A DNA stretch of 64,000 nucleotides from Hymenobacter jeongseonensis (GCF_015694725.1 NZ_JADQDQ010000004.1:62001-126000); one strand, 5' to 3'. Shown: positions 50,455 to 60,748, counted from the first letter of the stretch. Numbers and translations: made by a program. Notes: generated by a model not told the origin, from the sequence alone.

Positions 50455-51197
50455 GCAGCCTGCCGCCCCTCAAATGCATCGCCGTCGACGACGAGCCGCT
50501 GGCCCTGGGCCTGGTGGTTTCGTTTATTCAAAAAACGCCGTTTCTGGAACTGGTGGGCCGGTTTGGCAGCGGCGTCGAAGCCCTGAAGTACCTGCACGAG
50601 CACCCCGGCACCGTCGAGCTGGCCTTCCTCGATATTCAAATGCAGGAGCTCACCGGCCTGGAGCTGGCCCGCGTGTTGGGCCACAGCGGGCCCCGCGTCA
50701 TCTTCACCACTGCCTTCAGCCAGTACGCGCTGGACGGCTACCGCGTCGATGCCCTCGACTATTTGGTGAAGCCGTTCAACTACGAGGAGTTTCTGCGGGC
50801 CGCCGGCAAGGCCCGCGCCTACGCCGAGCTCACGGCCCAGCACGCCAGCGCCGTCGCTGCCAACGGCCCCGAGGAGGAGGAGTATTTGTTTCTGAAGGCC
50901 GATTACCAGTTGGTGCGGGTGGCCATCAGCGACATTCTGTACGTAGAGGGCCTGAAGGATTACGTGAAAGTGCACCTCAAAAGCGCGCCGCGCGCCCTGC
51001 TCTCGCTCATGAGTCTGAAGGCGATGGAGGAAAAGCTGCCCGCCCGGCGCTTTATGCGCGTGCACCGGTCGTTTATCGTCGCGCTCGATAAGATTGAGGC
51101 CGTGCGCCGCCTCACCGTGCAGATTGGCGCCGTTACCATTCCGGTGGGCGACCAGTACAAAGACGCGTTTCTGCAGTTTCTGAGCCGCTGGACGTAA
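50451..51197 (+). CDS. LytTR-family response regulator
   Basis: A 248-residue regulator: a receiver domain (about 1-125) with DDEPLAL and phosphoacceptor Asp in LAFLDIQMQEL, conserved Lys in DYLVKPFNYEEF, then a LytTR DNA-binding domain (about 145-248, FLKADYQLVRVAISDILYVE and RFMRVHRSFIVALDKI). It is coupled to the kinase gene by a 4-base overlap. Such pairs are frequent in Bacteroidetes and often have unknown targets; nothing nearby identifies one, though the giant secreted protein gene downstream is a candidate. Confidence 0.95.
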   Translation: MSSLPPLKCIAVDDEPLALGLVVSFIQKTPFLELVGRFGSGVEALKYLHEHPGTVELAFLDIQMQELTGLELARVLGHSGPRVIFTTAFSQYALDGYRVDALDYLVKPFNYEEFLRAAGKARAYAELTAQHASAVAANGPEEEEYLFLKADYQLVRVAISDILYVEGLKDYVKVHLKSAPRALLSLMSLKAMEEKLPARRFMRVHRSFIVALDKIEAVRRLTVQIGAVTIPVGDQYKDAFLQFLSRWT

Positions 51198-51724
51198 GCG
51201 CCTGCCGGCTGCACAGGCGGCGCGCGGGAAACGACTTTGGTGTTGCGCTACACGCGTGCCCATTCCCGTGCCTTAGCTCCAAAAAGTGCCCTATTGCAAT
51301 TGTAGTGGGCTTTTGGGGCTATTAGTAAGCTATGTTATCACGGGTTGCTGGCTGCTGCTATGCCTCCGATGAGGCAGGCCATTGTGCGCAGTTCGGTTTG
51401 GCGGTGGCATCGGCCAATTTGGAGTGGCCAGGGCCTATTAATGGCTCCTGAAAATTGACTAAAAATTGTACTTATCTATGCTGTTTGTGAGTGGGTTAGG
51501 GTAAATGGTCAATTCTAGGCAGGTATTTTATTAAAAAGAATAAAAAAGATTTTTAATTGTACTGTGGAAAAAATGCTCATTCTCAGCATTTAATAACTAT
51601 GTCAATTTCGAATAGCATATTATTCATGTAAAGACTATTTGCAGGAGTGAAAAATTATTGTAGTTTCGTGTGATTTAATTTTGCTAAGGCGGTACAAACG
51701 GTAACCTATATCATCTTAAAACAC
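51198..51724. other. AT-rich intergenic region with promoter
   Basis: This 527-base gap changes from GC-rich to strongly AT-rich (about 51430 onward). It includes a promoter-like pair at 51639-51668 and A/T runs near 51530-51570. No gene is visible on either strand. Confidence 0.5.
51639..51668 (+). promoter_or_regulatory. Promoter of the first T9SS giant gene
   Basis: TTG (51639-51641), 19 bases, then TAGTTTCG (51661-51668). The arrangement and spacing equal those before uxuA (TTG, 19, TACTTTCG). It leaves an untranslated leader of about 50 bases. Confidence 0.55.
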
Positions 51725-54700
51725 ATGAAACAATTTTTTACTAACTGGCCTGGTTCCTTCAATAGCTTTTGGAGATGCTCGCTGCTTTTTTTGATGATGG
51801 GAATGCCAATGTTCGGGCACGCGCAGGTTGTCATCAGCGAGGTGTACACCACTGGCGGCGAAAGCGGCGCGGCTCTGCGCCACGACTTTGTGGAGCTCTA
51901 CAACTCCAGCGACGCCGCCATCAGCCTGACTAATTACTCCGTGCAATTCAACCCGGTGAACGGCGGGGGCAATTACAACGTGGCGGCCCTGGGCAACGTG
52001 AGCATTCCCGCACATGGCTACTTTCTGGTACGGTTTGCTTCGGCAGGCGCCAATGGAGCGGTGTTGCCCGTGGCGCCCGATGCAACCAGCACAATTGACC
52101 TGGAAAGCGCTGGCGGCCGCATTGCGCTGGTCAACAGCATCGCCCAGCTCAGCAACAGCGCCGAGGCCAACGACCCTGGCATTGTGGATTTTGTGGGCTA
52201 CGGTGGCGTGGCCAAGTACGAAGGCGCCGGAGTTGCGCCCTTGCCAACCCTCACGTCCAGCATCGAGCGCAAGGCCGGGCCCATGTCGACAAGTGCGTCG
52301 ATGGCCGTGGGCGGCGCTGAGCAGTTCCAAGGCAATGGCTACGATAGCAACAACAACAACTTTGACTTCGTGTTGCGCCCGGTGCCACAGCCGCAGAACT
52401 CGGCTTCGGCGGCTGAGATAACTACCCAGGCCACCGTTTTCTACAGCAAGGCAACGGGCGCGCTGAACATATTAACCAATTTCAGTAGCACCCCGGATGG
52501 TACCGGCCCACCTCCCACGAGCTTTAGCAAAAACCTCCAGGTATTCAACATCACCGGCAGCAACCGCACCATCGCGGGCAACCTGACGGTATCGGGAACC
52601 AACGCAAAAGTCGTGTTGGGAACCAATGCCAGCTTTACCGTGCCAGCCTCTGCCAATTTTACGGGCACAATGGACCTGAGCAGCGGTTCTACGCTGGTGC
52701 AGCTGAACGCGGCCCCGGCCGTCACCTTTGGCACCGTGGACGCGAGCAGCACCGTGGAATTTGCCCAGGCCACGGCTTACACCGTGCCCATTCTTGGCGG
52801 GCCCGGCTACGGCAACCTCACCTTGCGCAACGCCACCAAGCTGCTGAGCGCCAGCACCACCGTGGTGCGCGGTGCGCTGCTGGTGGGCACCACGGGAGGA
52901 GGGACCACTACCGTGGGTGGGGCCGCAGCTTCCGCATCGATACTGAACCTGGCCGGCAACTTCACGCTGGCGGGAACCGTGAACTTCACGACGGCTGCTG
53001 ATGAGCACATCAGCCTCGTGGCGACCAATACGACCATCCCCCAGGTACTCAACGGCGGTGGCAACACCATCAAGCTGTTTAAGGTGACGTTGCCCGCCAG
53101 CCAGGCCGGCCTGAGCTTGGCCACGGGCACCAGCAACCTGGAGCTGGGCACCAGCGCCGGCGGCGGTTATGAATTGGCCACGGGCCGCCGCCTGACCGTG
53201 AACAACAACACGCTCAGCTTCAGCCAGGGCAGCGACGCAACCATTTCTGGTTCGGGTACGGGCACCCTGACGCTCAGCCCAACGTCTAATCTGGTATTTA
53301 ATAAAATCGGCACGGCAACCCTGGGGACTTTGCGCCTCACAGCTGGCGCTGCCGAGCTGAATAACTTCACCCTGAACACCGCCGGCCCCATGACACTGGG
53401 CACTAGCATGACGGTGCAGGGCACCTTGGCCTTGACCAGCGGCCAGCTGCTGGTGGGCAACACTACGCTGACGCTGAACGGACCCATCACCACCACCAAC
53501 GGGGTGTTGCAGGGCAATGCTGCTGGCAATGCAAAATTAACAATCGGCGGTAGCGGCGCCATCAGCTCTTTGAAGCTTGGCGCTTCGGTGGCCGGCCGCA
53601 CGTTTGGCACCTTCACCCTGAATCGCTCGGGGACCACCCTGTTAACGAGCAGCTTAATTATCGAAAATGCCCTCTTTCTGAACGCGGGCATACTTAGCCT
53701 CAACGGCAATGCCTTGACCTTGAATGGCTCCGTTACGTCTACCGCCGGCTTGTTGAGCGGCTCTACTACGTCCAACCTCATTGTCAACCCCGGCATTGGC
53801 GGGCCGGTGGGCTCCCTGGCTTTTGCCGCGCCCAGCACCGGCCGGGTCCTTCGGGATTTGCAACTCAACCGGCCCAATGGAACGCTTGAAATTGCCAGCG
53901 GTACCCTGGACGTGCGTACCCTCACAATGACGAGCGGAGTGCTGAAAATTGGGGACGGCGTGACCCTGAATCTGACCGGGTCATTGATTACCGACCCCAC
54001 GCAGGCCCGTTTTGCCGGCACCCTTGTTGGCGGCCTTCCTACGGCCAACCTTGCCATTTTAGGCAACAGCAACATCGGCCCGCTTGGCGTCATCTCGTTT
54101 GTGCCGGGCCAGGCTTCGCTGAATAGCTTCACCATCAACCGCGCTGGGCCGGTCATTCAGACCGCGGAGCTGGAGAATACGCTCGTCGTAAAATTCCTGA
54201 CCTTAACGCGTGGCATCGTCTTCGTCCGGGGCACCGCCCGGGTGGAAGTATTGCCGAGCGGTACCGTAACCGGCGGGGGCGCAAACAGCTACATCAATGC
54301 CCTGACGCTGCCCGTGGTCACCAATACCGGAACCCTGAGCGTGAGTAAGTCTTTTCCGCTGGGCCACAGCGGCCAATACCGGCCACTCATTCTCACGGTT
54401 ACCGATGCGGCCGCGGCCACCACCAGCTACACCGCGCGGCAATTTGAAGCCCCTTCGCCGGTGCGTCAGCTGCCGGCTACCCTGGCGCGGGTGTCGCCGC
54501 TGCGCTACTACAACGTGGTGCAGGAAAGCGCTAACACCAGCCAGCTGGTGAGCGCCAGCATCCGGCTGACCTATGACCCCGCCACCGACCTTGTCAGCAC
54601 CGGGACCAATAGCCTGTTGCGGATTGCGAAAACAGACCCAGCGAATGGTTCGAAGTGGCTGGACATTGGCGGCACCGGCACCGGTAGCTTCATCACCTCC

Positions 54701-55318
54701 ACGGTGCCGTTTGGGCCGGTATTGGGCGACTTTACCCTGGGCACCGACATCAACACGCCGCCCAACATTAACCCGCTGCCCGTGGAGCTGGTGCGTTTTG
54801 CCGCCGCCCGCCAGGCCAGCAGCGTGCTGCTGAGCTGGGCCACCGCCAGCGAAAAGAACAGCGCTTCCTTCGAGGTGCAGCGCAGCTTCGACGGCCAGTC
54901 ATTTGCCAGTGTGGCCAGTGTGGCCGCCCACGGCACCACCAGCCAGGCTCACACGTACTCAGCCCTCGATATTGAGGCGCCTGCCAGCTTGCTCTACTAC
55001 CGCCTGCGGCAAGTGGATATTGACGGTACCGTGGCGTATTCCCCGGTCGTGACGGTGGCCGCTTCGCGCGGCGCTGCCGGCCTGGGCGAACTCACCGTGT
55101 ATCCCAACCCTGCTACCGACCAGCTCATGGCCAGCCTGCCCGCCGCGGCAGGCCGCACCTACCGCGTCGTTAATGCCCTGGGGCAGGTGCTGGCCCAGGG
55201 TTCGGCCGATGCGGCGAACCCCAGCGTGGACGTGCGGCGCCTCGCGGCCGGCACCTACTTCCTGGAGATGCACACGGCGGCCGGGCGGCAAGTGCGCCGC
55301 TTTGTGAAGCACGACTAA
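51725..55318 (+). CDS. T9SS-secreted lamin-tail-domain protein, 1197 aa
   Basis: A very large surface or secreted protein. Signal peptide about 1-33 (ending MPMFGHAQ). A lamin-tail-like domain (about 34-160) starts VVISEVYTTGGESG and has HDFVELYNSS. The long middle (about 200-950) is a Thr/Ser/Gly-rich beta-repeat region with recurring LNGN, TLTLNG and TSNL turns, likely a beta-solenoid. A Fn3-like segment (LPVELVRFAAARQASSVLLSWATASE written in parts: LPVELVRFAAAR, LLSWATASEKNSASFEVQ) precedes the C-terminal sorting domain (VYPNPATDQLMASL to the end RRFVKHD), which directs export by the type IX system. Probably an adhesin or matrix protein. It has its own promoter. The paralogue at 55704 shares the C-terminal third. 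Confidence 0.88.
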   Translation: MKQFFTNWPGSFNSFWRCSLLFLMMGMPMFGHAQVVISEVYTTGGESGAALRHDFVELYNSSDAAISLTNYSVQFNPVNGGGNYNVAALGNVSIPAHGYFLVRFASAGANGAVLPVAPDATSTIDLESAGGRIALVNSIAQLSNSAEANDPGIVDFVGYGGVAKYEGAGVAPLPTLTSSIERKAGPMSTSASMAVGGAEQFQGNGYDSNNNNFDFVLRPVPQPQNSASAAEITTQATVFYSKATGALNILTNFSSTPDGTGPPPTSFSKNLQVFNITGSNRTIAGNLTVSGTNAKVVLGTNASFTVPASANFTGTMDLSSGSTLVQLNAAPAVTFGTVDASSTVEFAQATAYTVPILGGPGYGNLTLRNATKLLSASTTVVRGALLVGTTGGGTTTVGGAAASASILNLAGNFTLAGTVNFTTAADEHISLVATNTTIPQVLNGGGNTIKLFKVTLPASQAGLSLATGTSNLELGTSAGGGYELATGRRLTVNNNTLSFSQGSDATISGSGTGTLTLSPTSNLVFNKIGTATLGTLRLTAGAAELNNFTLNTAGPMTLGTSMTVQGTLALTSGQLLVGNTTLTLNGPITTTNGVLQGNAAGNAKLTIGGSGAISSLKLGASVAGRTFGTFTLNRSGTTLLTSSLIIENALFLNAGILSLNGNALTLNGSVTSTAGLLSGSTTSNLIVNPGIGGPVGSLAFAAPSTGRVLRDLQLNRPNGTLEIASGTLDVRTLTMTSGVLKIGDGVTLNLTGSLITDPTQARFAGTLVGGLPTANLAILGNSNIGPLGVISFVPGQASLNSFTINRAGPVIQTAELENTLVVKFLTLTRGIVFVRGTARVEVLPSGTVTGGGANSYINALTLPVVTNTGTLSVSKSFPLGHSGQYRPLILTVTDAAAATTSYTARQFEAPSPVRQLPATLARVSPLRYYNVVQESANTSQLVSASIRLTYDPATDLVSTGTNSLLRIAKTDPANGSKWLDIGGTGTGSFITSTVPFGPVLGDFTLGTDINTPPNINPLPVELVRFAAARQASSVLLSWATASEKNSASFEVQRSFDGQSFASVASVAAHGTTSQAHTYSALDIEAPASLLYYRLRQVDIDGTVAYSPVVTVAASRGAAGLGELTVYPNPATDQLMASLPAAAGRTYRVVNALGQVLAQGSADAANPSVDVRRLAAGTYFLEMHTAAGRQVRRFVKHD

Positions 55319-55703
55319 TACTGGCCAGGTAGCATTTTTGAACGGCCAACACAACAAAGGCCCCGCAATTGCGGGGCCTTTGTTGTGTTGGCCGTTTCGG
55401 TGCATAAGTCGCAAAGACGGGTGATTTGGCGGAGGGATGTTGCCGTGGAAATGGCAACTAGCTGCTGCCATTGGCCTAAAAGCAGGCCGGACAATCCCCG
55501 AAATGGAGCGCAAGCATCCGGGGTAGTATATGATTTGAAAAATATAACCAAAGCATTAAAAGAAATAACTAAACGGCTAAAATAGCCTATAATAATGATT
55601 TAGCAATCTGACTGTGCTTATTACCATCGGCCCGAACTGTACCTTTACTCATGACGCGTCTACCCAGCGATTCATAATTGAAAACATTTTTACACTCGGT
55701 ACT
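55319..55703. other. Intergenic region between the two T9SS giants
   Basis: This 385-base gap holds the long palindrome at 55341-55396 and an AT-rich stretch (about 55520-55700) that must contain the promoter of the next gene. The TATAAT at 55589 is noted but is not a Bacteroidetes-type promoter. Confidence 0.45.
55341..55396. terminator. 56-base perfect palindrome, terminator-like
   Basis: The 28 bases at 55341-55368 are an exact reverse complement of 55369-55396, with no unpaired centre. The GC-rich core (GGCCCCGCAA and complement) is flanked by AAA and TTT, so it can act as a bidirectional terminator after the T9SS gene. Its full length far exceeds what termination needs. Confidence 0.75.
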
Positions 55704-58700
55704 ATGCGAAAACAGATTACTCAAATCCTTTGTCCTTACAGTCGATTTCTTGGATTACTTGTGCTGTTGCTGCTGCCAATAATAGGGCGGGGGCAGGTTA
55801 GCCTGCCCGCGACGTCCCCCTACACGCAAGACTTTGATGCCATTGGTTCCGGCTTGCCCACAGGCTTTACGGTGCGCTCGGGTGCGACTACCTCGGCTTT
55901 GGGAACCAGTGAATCATTTACAAGTACGCACACTGTTGCAAGTGCGACAACCACCGGGTTTAGGAATACGGCTTCAGCTGACGGATTTGCAAACTCAGCT
56001 GCTTACACTGCAACTGCTCAGGCTGCTGCAACTGACCGCGTTATTGGTCTTCGTCAATCAGGAAGCTTTGGCGACCCTGGCGCAGCATTTGTGGTACAGC
56101 TGGCTAATACTACCGGTCTCACTGGTCTTGCGTTGAGCTTCAAGCTCCAGTCGCTAGATGTGACGTCCGCTCGCACCACGACATTTAGAGTCGACTATGG
56201 TATTGGAAGTGCTCCTACTACTTTCACTGCAGTTGCCACAAATCCCACACCAATCACAGTTGTCGGCTCAAGCTTCACCAACACGACTTATAACGTGAAT
56301 TTTGGGACTGCCTTGGATAACAAAACCGGACCAATATTTTTACGCATCGTTACCATAGCCGGCTCGGGCGGTAGTGGTAACCGCCCCACAACCGGGCTTG
56401 ACGATTTTACACTAAGTTACACTACCACTCCTCCTCCCACTACCCCTACCATCAGCGTTTCTGCCGCTGCCTTCACGACATTCAGCACCACGGCCGGTAC
56501 GGCTTCGGCTAGCCAGAGCTACACCGTGAGCGGCACCAACCTGACCGCTAACATCAGCATTGTTGCGCCCACGGGCTACGAGCTGGCTTTGGAATCGGCC
56601 ACGCCCGGCACGCCCGGCACGTTTGCTGCTCATCCGGTTGCTACTCCGTTAGTGCTCACCCAAGCTGGAGGCAGCGTGGCCTCCACTCGCATATACGTGC
56701 GGTTGGCCTCCACGACCACGGTGGCGGGCAGCCCCTACAGCGGCAGCCTCGCCCACAGCAGCACCGACGCCACTACCGTGAACAAAACGGTCAGCGGTAC
56801 GGTGACGGCCCCCGTTCCGGCCCCCACCATCACCACGTTCACCCCGCCCAATGGCCCGGTGGGCACTGTTGTCACCATCAACGGAACCAACTTTATCAGC
56901 GGCGGCACCACCGTAAAGTTCAACAGCACCACGGCCACGGCGGTCACGTTCGTCAGCACCTCCCAAATCACGGCCACCGTGCCCACAGGTGCTACCACCG
57001 GCCCAATCACCGTCACGGTAAGCGGCAATGCCACCACCGCTACCAGCGCCACCGATTTCACGGTTGACCCCACGCCCAACCCAGTCCCCACAATTTCGAG
57101 CCTGTCGCCAAGCTCGGCCCTTGCCGGCAGCGCTGGTTTCACCCTCACCGTGAATGGCACCGGCTTTGTGAGCGCCGCTGTCACCACCTTCACTTTTGGG
57201 GGCACCAGCTACGCGCCCAATGCCACAGGCTTCGGCAGCAGCAGCTTCACGGTAGCCATTCCGGCCGCAGCCATCGCCACCGCCGGCCCCAAAACCGTGA
57301 CCGTGACCAACCCCGCGCCGGGCGGCGGCACCGCCACCAGCACCTTCACCGTGCTGACGCCACCGCTGGCTACGTATTCCACCGCCAGCTTGTCGGGCAG
57401 TGCCACATCGGTGAGTCCTGCTTCTACCGCCACCAACATCACGGCTTCCACCATCACGCGCGGTTTTGGTCTGGGTACTGCCTCCGCTACCGGTGGGTAC
57501 AATAGCAGCAACTGGAACGACACACCTACCCTGATTCCCACCGAGGACTTCCTGGCTTACAGCATCACCGTGGGCACTGGCTTTCAGGCTAGCATCAGCG
57601 GCGTCACCCTCATCGGGCAGCGCACTTCCGCCGGACCCCAAACCCTGGAGTTGCGCTACAGCACCGACGGCACCAACTTCAGCAACCCCGTCAGCCTGGG
57701 CACGGGCACGCTGCCCAACGACGGCACCGAGTACAGCTTCACGTTCAGCCCGGCGGCTGGCACGCTGCAGGCCGTGTACGGCACGCTGCACTTCCGCCTG
57801 TATGGCTACAATGCCACCAGCAGCGGCAACTTCAACCTGCGAAATAGCGCTACGAGCAACGCCCTGACCGTTAACGGTACCGTGGCGGTTGCTGTGCCTG
57901 GCACCATCGTCGTGTCCACTAACGGCCCGCTCAGCGTAGGCACCACCCAGCAGCTTGTGCCCTCGGCCCCGCCCGTGAGCTACACCGTGAGCGGCAGCTC
58001 GCTGGGCTTTTCGCAGCTGACGGTGCAAGCCCCGGCCGGCTTCCAGGTCTCGACCACTGCCGCCTTTACCGGGGTTACCGGCGATGCCAACTCCGTGAAT
58101 TTGACGCCCACCGGCGGCGTGGTTTCCAACACCACCATTTACGTCCGCCTGAGCGGCAGCGGCACCGTAGGCCCGCTGGCCGGCAACATCGTGCACACCA
58201 GCGGCATCTCGCCCGTTCAGAACGTGGCCGTAACCGGCACCCTCAACATTGCGCCGCCTACCATTGGCGTTTCCCACGAAGGCACGGGCATTGCTGCCGG
58301 CGGCTCCTTTACCTTCCCCGATACGCGGGTGGAAGTACGCAACACCCAGACCTTCACAGTAAGCAACACGGGTGGCGAAGCCCTGTTGATTAGCTCCATC
58401 TCCACTACGGGCACTGACTTCGCAGCGGTTGGCGTATTGCCCACCGTGGTGCCAGCCTTCAGTACAGCCACTTTTGCCGTGCGCTTCGAGCCTACGGTCG
58501 TTGGCGTCCGCACCGGTACGCTAACGCTGGTTAGCAACGACCCGGCCCGCCCCAATTATGTCATCGCCCTGAGTGGAACTGGTTTGGCCAGCACGTTTGT
58601 GCGCTGGACCGGCGCCGGCGGCAACAATAGCTTCTTCACGGCAACGAACTGGTCGACGGGCGCCGTGCCCGGAGCCAGCGACGACGTGCTGCTTGACCAT

Positions 58701-60593
58701 TCTACTGTCACAGGGGCTTACCTCGTGAGCATGAGTGGTACCGGCACGGTGGCTGTTACCCTGCGTTCGCTCACTCTGAACCCGGGCGGAGCCAGCCAGC
58801 CCACCATCGAGCTGGAGGTGCCGGACACAAACCCTTTCAGCGCCGCCCTGACCATCACCGCGGCCAGCAGCCAGCCCTCGTTGTCTATCTATGCAAATGC
58901 CATAGTGACGAACCGTACACTAGCGTCGTCTGCGGCCGGTATTCTGATAACGGGCAACATAATAAACGCCTATATCTACGATGGCGGCACCTACCAACAC
59001 GCCACGCCCCGCTCGTCGTCCGACCTGACGGATAACCTTTCCGGTGTTGGCGGCACGGAAAATGGCACGTTTGTTTACAACGTCATTCCCTCCAGCCCTG
59101 GCCAAATCATATCCCCGGCGCTACAGGGAAGATTTTTTGGCAACCTTACCTTCCTAGCCAACGACCCTTCCGGCTACACCGCTAATGGCTCTTCGCCGCT
59201 GACCATTAACGGTGCACTCACGGTGCAAGTCGGCACCCAATTCCTCAACGACATATCCATTACCAACCTGCGGGGCAACATCGTTAACAGCGGCAACCTC
59301 CGCTTCACCGGCACGGAGCTCAATCTCGACGGCCAGGCTCCCCAGATTATTAGCGGCAAGGCATTCGGTTCCTCCACCGCCAGTAATAACAGCGGCTTCG
59401 GGACTACTCTCACCGTGGCCGTGAATAACCCCACCGGCCTCACGCTCAATACCAACGTGCAAATCAATGGCGGCCTGAATCTGATGAATGGTGTGGTAAC
59501 TACCAGCGCCACCCACCTGCTCACCATTGCCACTGCGGCCACCATTACCGGCGGCTCGGCCACCAGCTTCGTGAGCGGCCCGCTGGCACGCGCCACGGGC
59601 ACCGGGGCAGCTAGCGTGGTGTTCCCCATTGGCAAGGAGGAAGCTTACCGTCCGCTCACGCTCACCATCACGGCCCAGACGGGTGCTACCACCTACACCG
59701 CCGAGCAGGTAGAGGGCAATCCGGGGCAGCAGTTGTCGCCCTTTAATCTCATTGGCGGCGCCCGGCTCACGCGCGTTTCTTCTATTCGCTCGTTCACGCT
59801 CAGCTCCTCGGATGCAGCAACCAGCGGCACCAGCGGCCGGGTCACGCTCAGCTTCGGCTCCGACGATTTCGTGAACAACCCCAACGACCCTGGCCTGGTG
59901 GTAGCAGGCCGCACGCCCGCATTTCCTGAATGGCAGAGCCTGGGCCGGTCGGGCGCCACGGGTACTACGGGACCCGGTGCCATCGGCACCGTCACGTCAA
60001 CTACCATCGCCGCCCTCACCAGCCCGGCCACATTTGCCATTGGCTCCACCAATATGAACAACCCCTTGCCCGTTGAGTTGAGCAGCTTCACGGCCAAGCG
60101 CCAGGGTAGCAACGCGGTGATGGTGAAATGGACCACGGCCAGCGAGCAGAACAGCGCATACTTTGAAGTGCAGCGCAGCCTCGACGGTCGCCAGTACACC
60201 ACCGTTGCGAAAGTGCAGGCCCAAGGCAACAGCAGCCAATTGGCCACTTACGCCAGCCTCGATGGTTCGGCTCCGGCGGGTACCTTGTACTACCGCCTGT
60301 TCCAGGCCGATACCGATGGCAAAACCAGCTACTCGCCAGTGCTGACGGTATCCGGCAGTGCCATTGCTTCCAAAGTGCTGCTGTTTCCCAACCCGGCCCA
60401 CAGCAGCATCAGCTTCATGGCTGATGCGGCCACACCTTACCGGGTGCTCAATCAGCTCAGCCAGTCCTTGCTGCGCGGCACCACCGAAGCCGGAACGGCC
60501 AAGGTGGCCATTGATGCCTTAGCGCCGGGCATCTACTTCCTAGAGCTTCAAACTGCTACCGGCCGCGTAGTGCTGCGTTTCGAGAAGCAATAA
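55704..60593 (+). CDS. T9SS-secreted multidomain protein with IPT/TIG and ASH-like domains, 1629 aa
   Basis: A giant surface or secreted protein. Signal peptide (MRKQITQILCPYSRFLGLL ... GRGQ) supports the start at 55704; the frame is open to 55614. Domains by DNA position: an N-terminal beta-sandwich (about 55800-56430, YTQDFDAIGSGLPTGF), repeated Ig-like units (to 56800), IPT/TIG at 56821-57060 (ITTFTPPNGPVGTVVTINGT) and 57088-57350, ASH/HYDIN-like at about 58256-58580 (NTGGEALLISSIS, GTLTLVSNDPARPNY), a beta-repeat region, then a Fn3-like segment and the T9SS sorting domain (LFPNPAHSSISFM to the end). Likely adhesin or matrix protein. It is paralogous to the gene before it; a terminator follows. 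Confidence 0.88.
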   Translation: MRKQITQILCPYSRFLGLLVLLLLPIIGRGQVSLPATSPYTQDFDAIGSGLPTGFTVRSGATTSALGTSESFTSTHTVASATTTGFRNTASADGFANSAAYTATAQAAATDRVIGLRQSGSFGDPGAAFVVQLANTTGLTGLALSFKLQSLDVTSARTTTFRVDYGIGSAPTTFTAVATNPTPITVVGSSFTNTTYNVNFGTALDNKTGPIFLRIVTIAGSGGSGNRPTTGLDDFTLSYTTTPPPTTPTISVSAAAFTTFSTTAGTASASQSYTVSGTNLTANISIVAPTGYELALESATPGTPGTFAAHPVATPLVLTQAGGSVASTRIYVRLASTTTVAGSPYSGSLAHSSTDATTVNKTVSGTVTAPVPAPTITTFTPPNGPVGTVVTINGTNFISGGTTVKFNSTTATAVTFVSTSQITATVPTGATTGPITVTVSGNATTATSATDFTVDPTPNPVPTISSLSPSSALAGSAGFTLTVNGTGFVSAAVTTFTFGGTSYAPNATGFGSSSFTVAIPAAAIATAGPKTVTVTNPAPGGGTATSTFTVLTPPLATYSTASLSGSATSVSPASTATNITASTITRGFGLGTASATGGYNSSNWNDTPTLIPTEDFLAYSITVGTGFQASISGVTLIGQRTSAGPQTLELRYSTDGTNFSNPVSLGTGTLPNDGTEYSFTFSPAAGTLQAVYGTLHFRLYGYNATSSGNFNLRNSATSNALTVNGTVAVAVPGTIVVSTNGPLSVGTTQQLVPSAPPVSYTVSGSSLGFSQLTVQAPAGFQVSTTAAFTGVTGDANSVNLTPTGGVVSNTTIYVRLSGSGTVGPLAGNIVHTSGISPVQNVAVTGTLNIAPPTIGVSHEGTGIAAGGSFTFPDTRVEVRNTQTFTVSNTGGEALLISSISTTGTDFAAVGVLPTVVPAFSTATFAVRFEPTVVGVRTGTLTLVSNDPARPNYVIALSGTGLASTFVRWTGAGGNNSFFTATNWSTGAVPGASDDVLLDHSTVTGAYLVSMSGTGTVAVTLRSLTLNPGGASQPTIELEVPDTNPFSAALTITAASSQPSLSIYANAIVTNRTLASSAAGILITGNIINAYIYDGGTYQHATPRSSSDLTDNLSGVGGTENGTFVYNVIPSSPGQIISPALQGRFFGNLTFLANDPSGYTANGSSPLTINGALTVQVGTQFLNDISITNLRGNIVNSGNLRFTGTELNLDGQAPQIISGKAFGSSTASNNSGFGTTLTVAVNNPTGLTLNTNVQINGGLNLMNGVVTTSATHLLTIATAATITGGSATSFVSGPLARATGTGAASVVFPIGKEEAYRPLTLTITAQTGATTYTAEQVEGNPGQQLSPFNLIGGARLTRVSSIRSFTLSSSDAATSGTSGRVTLSFGSDDFVNNPNDPGLVVAGRTPAFPEWQSLGRSGATGTTGPGAIGTVTSTTIAALTSPATFAIGSTNMNNPLPVELSSFTAKRQGSNAVMVKWTTASEQNSAYFEVQRSLDGRQYTTVAKVQAQGNSSQLATYASLDGSAPAGTLYYRLFQADTDGKTSYSPVLTVSGSAIASKVLLFPNPAHSSISFMADAATPYRVLNQLSQSLLRGTTEAGTAKVAIDALAPGIYFLELQTATGRVVLRFEKQ

Positions 60594-60623
60594 TCCCTGA
60601 ACGAAGCCGAGAAAGGCAAAATG

Positions 60624-60653
60624 AAAAAGGCCACCCAATTGGGTGGCCTTTTT
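60624..60653. terminator. Intrinsic terminator, bidirectional
   Basis: A perfect 30-base palindrome: AAAAAGGCCACCCAA (60624-60638) and its exact complement (60639-60653), 30 bases after the stop of the second T9SS gene and downstream of iscA on the other strand. Confidence 0.8.
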
Positions 60654-60748
60654 AGTTATTTGTCATTTGCCACAAAAGCGACTAAAGTAGTCTTAGGAAT
60701 TTATCCTTCTCGGCCTGTGAGCAAATTCGAATCAATAACTCTAAGGGG

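Noticed and set aside
55589..55594. TATAAT as promoter of the second T9SS gene
   Set aside because: Bacteroidetes primary promoters use TAnnTTTG at -7. No matching -35 is present, so the hexamer is likely to be chance in AT-rich DNA.
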